From the NCBI RefSeq assembly GCF_014859565.1, contig NZ_JACUUA010000193.1, forward strand, positions 1 through 6,003: a stretch of DNA of 6,003 bases. The letters are read 5' to 3'. A model generated the notes under the pieces. That model saw nothing but the letters and a program-made list of their open reading frames with translations. It made no database searches and was not told where the DNA came from. Below, one piece after another: positions 1 through 4,691 of this stretch. Position 1 is the stretch's first letter; each line of letters opens with the position of its first letter. The position numbers were made by a program, and so were the translations under genes. This DNA is from Marinospirillum sp. (GTDB taxonomy: Bacteria > Pseudomonadota > Gammaproteobacteria > Pseudomonadales > Halomonadaceae).

Positions 1-1
1 C

Positions 2-130
2 CCTAAAAGTAGCCTGAACATCAAAATGGATCTCAGCTGGCTGCAATGGGTGGTTGTTGGCGCGGTTGGAGTGGGGTTTGTGGCGCTGTTGATCTGGATA
101 GTACAGAATGCAACGATCAGAGCCTGCTAA
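2..130 (+). CDS. C-terminal tail of a membrane-anchored protein (partial at left edge)
   Basis: The reading frame is open from the left edge and stops with TAA at 128-130, giving 42 visible residues. Codons 13-34 form one hydrophobic stretch rich in Val, Gly and Leu, flanked by Trp (WLQW at its start, LIWIVQ at its end). This is a typical single transmembrane helix, followed by a short tail ending in RAC. The visible part is therefore a C-terminal membrane anchor, but the rest of the protein and its function lie outside the window. An alternative is a complete 34-residue single-pass small protein starting at the ATG at 26, since another frame ends with TAA at 4-6; no convincing ribosome binding site precedes that ATG. 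The gene converges on the FecR-domain gene with a 55-bp gap. I do not recognise a family. Confidence 0.55.
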   Translation, partial: PKSSLNIKMDLSWLQWVVVGAVGVGFVALLIWIVQNATIRAC

Positions 131-140
131 GCAGGCTCTG
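118..140. terminator. Perfect 10-bp hairpin at a convergent gene junction, probable bidirectional terminator
   Basis: CAGAGCCTGC pairs perfectly with GCAGGCTCTG around a three-base TAA loop. The loop is the stop codon of the upstream plus-strand frame. The position between two converging genes suits a shared terminator. Neither side has a real T-tract: the plus side continues GAGCTATGAG and the minus side ATCGTTGCATT. It may therefore be a weak intrinsic terminator or mainly an RNA 3'-end stabiliser. The structure is seen directly; the function is inferred. Confidence 0.55.
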
Positions 141-185
141 GAGCTATGAGTGAGCCACTTATTGAGTTGTCCATACCCATGGCAA

Positions 186-1091
186 TTACTGAATAGTAAT
201 GATGATGCGAGAGGGTTCTTGGGGAGTACCAGGTATGACAGTCTGGGGTGGTGTTGTGAGCACCCTGCGCTGCCCATCCGAAACTTCTTGTAGGTTCAAA
301 GCTTCAATTGAGGGTCTGGACTCTTCAATATCAACGAGGTTGATTTCCGGCTCTTCAAGCAGGTTGGTATCTTGTTGTTGATCATCATTGATTGCTTCAT
401 CGGTCGATGTGTCTTCATCAGTGCTCTGGGTAACTTCTGAATCCTGTGCTTCTGCTTCAGCGGGTAGGGCTGGTATGATCCTTGGAATTTGTCCACGGAT
501 AGCTTGTGCGATTCCCCCTGTGGGGACTTCAAGGGTTACACCCTGAGCTGTAATGGTGCCACGCCCTGAGTTAACCCGTAAAACAGCAGTTGGCTCTTGC
601 TGCGCGGATGCAGGTGGTACAAAGGTATCCATGTCTGTACCACGGATCCCCATGGTTGCCACTGGCGTGTCGATCTTAACATTATCGGGTCTGGCTCGAC
701 CGATAGCACCAGTCACAGATCGCAGGCCGCCACGAGCCAGATTAACCAGTGCAGCGTCCTGATCCGAGCCATCATAGCGATAGCCTTCAATCAGCAGTTC
801 ACTGCGCGGGCGAAGTGCCAGCATAGCACCATCCACCATGCGTAACTGCGCGCTGCTGGCAACAGCAGTGATGAGCTTATCACCCACCTGTACTACCATG
901 CCACGCTCAGCGTTCAGTGTCCGATTGTCCCGTTCCACTTGTACCTGACCATGAACAAACTGAAAGTGACCCGCTTCTTGGCTGGCTAGAGCAGGGGTGG
1001 TAACTGTCAAACTCAGTAGCAATAAAACAAATCCAACACACCAGATGAAAAGGTAGTTCAGCCTGTCAGCGTTTCCAGGGTTCCAGGTCAT
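186..1091 (-). CDS. Secreted FecR-domain protein with acidic C-terminal tail
   Basis: This is the last gene of the minus-strand operon, about 301 residues when started at the ATG at 1091. A GTG at 1100 would add three residues; the ATG is preferred because GTGAG lies a short distance upstream of it. A Sec signal peptide fills residues 1-36 (hydrophobic VGFVLLLLSL core, cleavage after ALA). The mature N-terminal half, about 42-197, reads as a FecR domain: VGDKLITAVASSAQLRMVDG, then GGLRSVTGAIGR, then TPVATMGIRGTD, a hallmark run of the family. Residues about 211-257 are a Glu/Asp/Thr/Gln-rich stretch with about 18 acidic and no basic residues, probably disordered. The tail ends in a Pro/Thr-rich segment and RIIITIQ. 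Classical FecR is an anti-sigma regulator with a cytosolic N-terminal domain and a transmembrane helix. This protein has neither, so it is more likely a periplasmic or surface-associated factor than a sigma regulator. It overlaps the TPR-barrel gene by 26 bp, so its translation is probably coupled. Confidence 0.88.
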   Translation of the reverse strand: MTWNPGNADRLNYLFIWCVGFVLLLLSLTVTTPALASQEAGHFQFVHGQVQVERDNRTLNAERGMVVQVGDKLITAVASSAQLRMVDGAMLALRPRSELLIEGYRYDGSDQDAALVNLARGGLRSVTGAIGRARPDNVKIDTPVATMGIRGTDMDTFVPPASAQQEPTAVLRVNSGRGTITAQGVTLEVPTGGIAQAIRGQIPRIIPALPAEAEAQDSEVTQSTDEDTSTDEAINDDQQQDTNLLEEPEINLVDIEESRPSIEALNLQEVSDGQRRVLTTPPQTVIPGTPQEPSRIIITIQ

Positions 1092-2442
1092 AGCGCACAC
1101 TCACTTTGGCGGTTATACGGTTGTAATCAAATTCACGGTAATCACTGCTTTGACGAGTCATTGCCAGCTCTGGAAGTAGATAAAGCCTCGGCATTAACAG
1201 GTGTCGTGCTCCAATAGCCAGGTTGAGTTGCTGCTCCGTGCGGCTGGCATCACAAAGGTTCAGTATCTGAGTATGACTGCTGCTGCATGAATAGCTGCGG
1301 CTGGCAAGCCCTAAACGAGCGTTAAACTGCCAGTCCTGACTGTAGTGCAGCACACCACTGATGCCCGCACCAGGCCCGGAAAAGTCACCAGTTGGGTTTT
1401 TTGAACTGTCAGCAGTTAACCAGTAGGCCGTTGCAGTTATTTGTAATGTCCAGGGCAAAAGATCGGTATTTTGACCGGACCAGCCACCACCAATCAGTGT
1501 GAAGTCCGTGTTGTTATCTGGTGTGGCATCATATTCCAGGCTGCTCAGGGTCAAAAAACCGAGTAAAGCCTGCGCTCCTTGAAGTTGATAGAGCCCGTTG
1601 AGAGAAAGAGCCGTTTCAGTGAACTCGTTTTTAGCATTCAGCCAACCTTTGCTCAGGCCAGGCTCCACACCCATTTGCCAGTCGCGGGTGCGATATTCAA
1701 CGCCGGCAGCCAGCAGCAGATTCTGGCGAAGATAGTCACTTTCAGAGTAAGGTCGGGTATCCCTGATGCGGTAGCGACCATAAAAGCTAAGGTTGTCATC
1801 CTTTTGCCAGGTTAAACGTTGACGGGCTGCCAATTCAGAAAAAAGACTCGGTGTTTTTTCTCCAAAACTGCTGCCTGGCTCAAAACGGTAACCGGGCGCT
1901 GATGAGACGTTGGTGTCATAACCCAGTGCTGCATCAAAGCGGGTGGTGAGTGTCAGTCGATGTGGTTGGCGTGCTGCTTGAATACGCGATAACAGGTTTT
2001 CAGCAGAGACTCGCTGTCTAGCAGAGGGATTTGAAGCCAATACCTCCTGCGCCAAAGCTTCTGCAGAGTTAATTCGACCCATATCAGTGTAAGCCTGTGC
2101 CAAAGCAAGTTTGGCCTGGAGGTTGGATGGTTGGGTCACAACGAGTCGCTCCAGAGCCCAACTCGCTTCATCTGGCTTGCCGAGTTGTAAGGCAGCAACA
2201 CCATAAGCCCAGTCATAACGAGGTTGCCCTGCAAAATTAAACTCCAGCGGTTGCAAGGATTGGTAAACCCTCTGAAAGTCTCTGGATTGCAGTTGTTGCT
2301 CCAGAGTAGAAACGGCTGGCAGGTTTTCGGCTTGTGCCTGAATGGGCAAGGCAAGAGCCAATAATGCTACGACGGCCAGATTCTTCGCGCTGTTGGGGTG
2401 ACAAAATCGCAGGTAAGCATTCACGTTGGGTATTCTCTGCAT
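1066..2442 (-). CDS. TPR-containing outer-membrane beta-barrel protein, Slam-like architecture
   Basis: The protein has 458 residues. A signal peptide covers residues 1-38 with a long n-region, a hydrophobic LAVVALLALALP core and cleavage after AQA. Residues about 45-155 are helical with at least two TPR-like units (about 77-108 and 109-140, with motifs such as WAYGVAALQLGKPDEA and LALAQAYTDMGRINSAEAL). From about 162 to the end the sequence alternates polar and hydrophobic residues and is rich in Tyr and Trp, as expected for an outer-membrane beta-barrel. The barrel opens with ALGYDTNVSSAP, a motif commonly seen where TPR regions pass into such barrels. Cys386 and Cys397 could form a disulfide in a surface loop. 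A periplasmic TPR domain plus C-terminal barrel is the plan of Slam proteins (DUF560), which move lipoproteins to the cell surface, and a large lipoprotein gene sits 16 bp upstream. The match is architectural only; a TPR-porin of another export pathway is possible. The ribosome binding site is weak (AGAAG). Confidence 0.82.
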   Translation of the reverse strand: MQRIPNVNAYLRFCHPNSAKNLAVVALLALALPIQAQAENLPAVSTLEQQLQSRDFQRVYQSLQPLEFNFAGQPRYDWAYGVAALQLGKPDEASWALERLVVTQPSNLQAKLALAQAYTDMGRINSAEALAQEVLASNPSARQRVSAENLLSRIQAARQPHRLTLTTRFDAALGYDTNVSSAPGYRFEPGSSFGEKTPSLFSELAARQRLTWQKDDNLSFYGRYRIRDTRPYSESDYLRQNLLLAAGVEYRTRDWQMGVEPGLSKGWLNAKNEFTETALSLNGLYQLQGAQALLGFLTLSSLEYDATPDNNTDFTLIGGGWSGQNTDLLPWTLQITATAYWLTADSSKNPTGDFSGPGAGISGVLHYSQDWQFNARLGLASRSYSCSSSHTQILNLCDASRTEQQLNLAIGARHLLMPRLYLLPELAMTRQSSDYREFDYNRITAKVSVRYDLEPWKR

Positions 2443-2458
2443 TGACTTCTGAGTTCAG

Positions 2459-4204
2459 TTAAGGGATATGCGGAACATGCTGGGTAAAGGGTTCAGCAAT
2501 CAATGTAAAAGGCTGGAAGCACATTTTGATTTTTCCTTCCCATAGAGTGACATCTGTAAGGCTGGTGGTTACAGGCTCCCAGCGGCCATTGATGAAAGTA
2601 TAAGAAACTTCATCAGCAGCATTTTCTTTGGTGTCCATGGTCACGCATCCCTGACTGGCAGCTCGGGCTGAAAGTCCATGCTGTTGTTCAATAGCCAACA
2701 GGCTTAGGGCTTGAAGGCGTTGACTGCGAGATGGACGATATTTTTTAACGGATGCTGAAGAGGCGCAGACATAAAGATCACCATCTGCTTCGGTCAATGA
2801 GCAGGGCTCCAGGGAGCCACCCTGTCCGGGAATGGAGTTGGCGTAACTGACACTCTCCAGAATATAGCCGGTAGCCTGCAAGCTGCCGTTGCTGAGCCGG
2901 GTGAGTTCAATACTCTGAAACAAACTGCCAAGATTGTTGTAGCTACTGGAGTTTTCACTTTCTTTGATGATGAAGTCAAATTTTCGCATTTCAAAGGTAG
3001 CAGTCGTGTTCCCTGTTTTTTCATCCATGCTGACTTCCATATACTGGACATTAGTTGAGGCGCCAGCGGAGCCAGAATAATCTCCTTCGGCAAGTGCCTT
3101 AAAAGGTGCGTCATAAAACCCAAGGAACTCGATACTCGCTTCAATTTCAAAGGAGTAATCAGGACTGGCTGAGTAACTGCCTTGTTTAAAAATTCCCCAG
3201 CTACCAAAACTTAACAGGTAGCGATTTTGGCCATTGACGTATTCTTGCCAGATCATGGCGGGGTAGAAGTTGCCTACTTCAAGGCCACTGCAGTTAAGGT
3301 CACCAAGGTCGCCACCTGTACCGCAGCGGCCAGACCTATCATCGAAATCACTGGTGTAGAATGCGGTGCTGTCTTCGTTTGTCAGTATTGCGTCATATGC
3401 AGAAAACAAATTGATGGCACTGGTGGTAGAGTCGTTCAGATGTAGTTGATGCAAAAAATCAGATCCAGAAATACCAAAATTTGAATAGGATTCGTAAAAG
3501 CTACCCATCGCTTGATGAAAAAAATAACCAGCCTCGCCTGTTGGTTGTATTGCCCAGAAAGGATCGATGGCTCCAAAGTCGGTCAGCGCATTTCCATCTG
3601 GATCAGGACCTGCTCCTGAAAAGAAGTTTTGTATTGTCTCCCCCTGGTTAAGCAATTGCATCTGCACCGGCTCCTGAAACACCCAGTTGCCACGAATCAT
3701 CTTGACCTGCACAGGGTTGTCACCTGCCTGAAGGGTTGCAAAGATTTGTACTTGTCCCAGTTGATTGGCTTCGGTCAAGTTGTTACCTTGGAATTGTGTA
3801 GCGGTGATCAGGTATTTACCGGGAGCAACAGAGATGCTGGTTTCCTGCATGGTACTGGAAACAGCTAAGGTTGCGGACGCAACCGGTTCAGAGTCCAGAA
3901 CGCTTAACCAGTCAAACGAGGCAGCATTGATCTGCTGGAAAAACTCCCTAAGGCTACCAAAACTTGCAGCTCTTAGATCGATCCTGATGGTGTCTGTTGC
4001 TGGATCGATAAAGCTGGCAGTAACACCTTCGTAGGCCTTTTCTACAGCAAAACTTAAGTTGGCATTTTTATTATTGTCTGGGGTTGTAGATGATGAGGTT
4101 CGCGCTGGATAAGATGCTGTTAACGACCCCTTGCTACCAGAATCACAGGCTGACAGCAGAGTCACAAACATAAGAAGAAAGAAAGAGCTGAGCAGTCTGG
4201 GCAT
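2459..4204 (-). CDS. Large lipoprotein of unrecognised family, first gene of the envelope operon
   Basis: The protein has 581 residues. It starts with a lipoprotein signal peptide, and the lipobox LSAC places the lipidated cysteine at residue 20. Residue +2 is Asp, which in enterobacteria favours inner-membrane retention. Residues 21-48 are a Ser/Thr/Asn-rich tether. Residues about 48-180 look like a beta-sandwich (for example SVAPGKYLITAT and NPVQVKMIRGNWVF). The remainder is Gly/Ser/aromatic-rich and probably mostly beta, with a calcium-loop-like DPDGNALTD at 201-209. Apart from Cys20 there are exactly six cysteines, at 294/305, 468/480 and 520/562, which could form three local disulfides in an exported protein. 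No enzyme motif is visible and I do not recognise a family. The ATG at 4204 is supported by AAGGA eight bases upstream and by a promoter in front. Being adjacent to a TPR-barrel, it could be its surface-displayed partner; that is inference. Confidence 0.85.
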   Translation of the reverse strand: MPRLLSSFFLLMFVTLLSACDSGSKGSLTASYPARTSSSTTPDNNKNANLSFAVEKAYEGVTASFIDPATDTIRIDLRAASFGSLREFFQQINAASFDWLSVLDSEPVASATLAVSSTMQETSISVAPGKYLITATQFQGNNLTEANQLGQVQIFATLQAGDNPVQVKMIRGNWVFQEPVQMQLLNQGETIQNFFSGAGPDPDGNALTDFGAIDPFWAIQPTGEAGYFFHQAMGSFYESYSNFGISGSDFLHQLHLNDSTTSAINLFSAYDAILTNEDSTAFYTSDFDDRSGRCGTGGDLGDLNCSGLEVGNFYPAMIWQEYVNGQNRYLLSFGSWGIFKQGSYSASPDYSFEIEASIEFLGFYDAPFKALAEGDYSGSAGASTNVQYMEVSMDEKTGNTTATFEMRKFDFIIKESENSSSYNNLGSLFQSIELTRLSNGSLQATGYILESVSYANSIPGQGGSLEPCSLTEADGDLYVCASSASVKKYRPSRSQRLQALSLLAIEQQHGLSARAASQGCVTMDTKENAADEVSYTFINGRWEPVTTSLTDVTLWEGKIKMCFQPFTLIAEPFTQHVPHIP

Positions 4205-4212
4205 GGCTGAAG

Positions 4213-4217
4213 TCCTT
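4213..4217 (-). promoter_or_regulatory. Ribosome binding site of the lipoprotein gene
   Basis: On the minus strand AAGGA lies eight bases before the ATG at 4204. It is the clearest Shine-Dalgarno sequence in the operon and fixes the lipoprotein start right at its lipoprotein signal peptide. Confidence 0.7.
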
Positions 4218-4232
4218 GTGTGCTTTCAAGCC

Positions 4233-4260
4233 AGTTTAGCAGTAAAGGGTAAGGGGTCAA
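4233..4260 (-). promoter_or_regulatory. Sigma70-type promoter with extended -10 for the three-gene envelope operon
   Basis: Read on the minus strand, the -35 element TTGACC (4260-4255) matches five of six consensus bases. After a 16-bp spacer comes TAAACT (4238-4233), four of six, directly preceded by TGC, which makes it an extended -10 element. Transcription would start near 4226, leaving a leader of about 22 bases that contains the AAGGA ribosome binding site. The spacer holds an imperfect tandem of the G-rich plus-strand words AAAGGGT and AAGGGGT. The fit to the gene start is good, but this is a by-eye match. Confidence 0.6.
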
Positions 4261-4267
4261 TAGCTTG

Positions 4268-4280
4268 ATTTGAGCCAAAT
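4268..4280. promoter_or_regulatory. Small dyad ATTTG-AGC-CAAAT between the divergent genes, possible operator
   Basis: Two 5-bp arms form an inverted repeat around a 3-bp centre. It lies just upstream of the -35 element of the minus-strand promoter and in front of the plus-strand genes, a position where a regulator could act on both directions. The arms are short and AT-rich, so chance occurrence is quite possible. Confidence 0.25.
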
Positions 4281-4340
4281 TTAGAACCCTTGCACATACT
4301 GTTTTATGGTGAGATCACTACAGCCGGTAATTGTTGCCTG

Positions 4341-4688
4341 ATGTGGTTTGATGATTGTCAATCCGGCAACAGGGAAGTCTGGGTCTGGTTTTTTTATGAC
4401 CAAGGTTTATTATGCTGGTTTGATGGAGCAGCTGAGGAGGTTCTGGTGCCGGACTTTAATGACATGATCTGGGGGGTGTTGTTGCAGGAGCTAACCGAGC
4501 TGGTCGCTGGTGTTTATTGTGAAGCTCATGGGCATGAGCCACAAGAGGATCAGTTGATCCGTTTTATATCCGAGCAGACCCCGGAGCAGTTGACCCAAAG
4601 TCTGATGCAATCTGGACGTTTGCCAGCGGATACCTGTCAGCGATTTTCACCGTTGGATGTTCAGAGTGCATTAAAACTGCTAGCCTGA
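4341..4688 (+). CDS. Small protein of unknown family upstream of the S8 protease
   Basis: From the ATG at 4341 the protein has 115 residues. A TTG start at 4290 would give 132 residues, and a GTG at 4446 preceded by a strong GAGGAGG would give 81. The longer versions are favoured over the GTG because the Trp-rich segment before it (VWVWFFYDQGLLCWFDG) looks like real protein with alternating beta-strand pattern. All five tryptophans fall in the first half; the second half is acidic and looks helical (QLIRFISEQTPEQLTQSLMQ), ending in SALKLLA. There is no signal peptide or clear membrane helix, so a cytosolic location is likely. No family is recognised. The stop is followed after one codon by the protease start in the same frame, so the two genes are probably co-translated, and the small protein may serve the protease or its regulation. 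Confidence 0.6.
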   Translation: MWFDDCQSGNREVWVWFFYDQGLLCWFDGAAEEVLVPDFNDMIWGVLLQELTELVAGVYCEAHGHEPQEDQLIRFISEQTPEQLTQSLMQSGRLPADTCQRFSPLDVQSALKLLA

Positions 4689-4691
4689 ATC

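Noticed and set aside
201..209. DPDGNALTD in the lipoprotein (residues 201-209) as a calcium-binding repeat
   Set aside because: Only one copy is present and it lacks the full DxDxDG pattern, so no calcium-binding domain can be called. The coordinates given here are residue numbers.
296..532. Overlapping frames within the FecR gene, including a 78-residue minus-strand frame
   Set aside because: They fall in the repetitive acidic region of the FecR-domain gene, where biased codons keep other frames open.
2794..3207. 137-residue minus-strand frame inside the lipoprotein gene
   Set aside because: It is an alternative frame of the lipoprotein, with no start signal or recognisable domain, while the lipoprotein frame is continuous through it.
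4265..4300. Plus-strand promoter for the small gene and protease (TTGAGC at 4270-4275, CATACT at 4295-4300)
   Set aside because: Each element matches only four of six consensus bases and the spacer is 19 bp, so it is too weak to list as a feature. A promoter is expected here but cannot be placed.
4446..4688. Shorter version of the small gene starting at GTG 4446 after a strong GAGGAGG
   Set aside because: The GAGGAGG is explained by Glu-Glu-Val codons, and the segment upstream looks like protein; it remains a possible internal start but not the preferred one.
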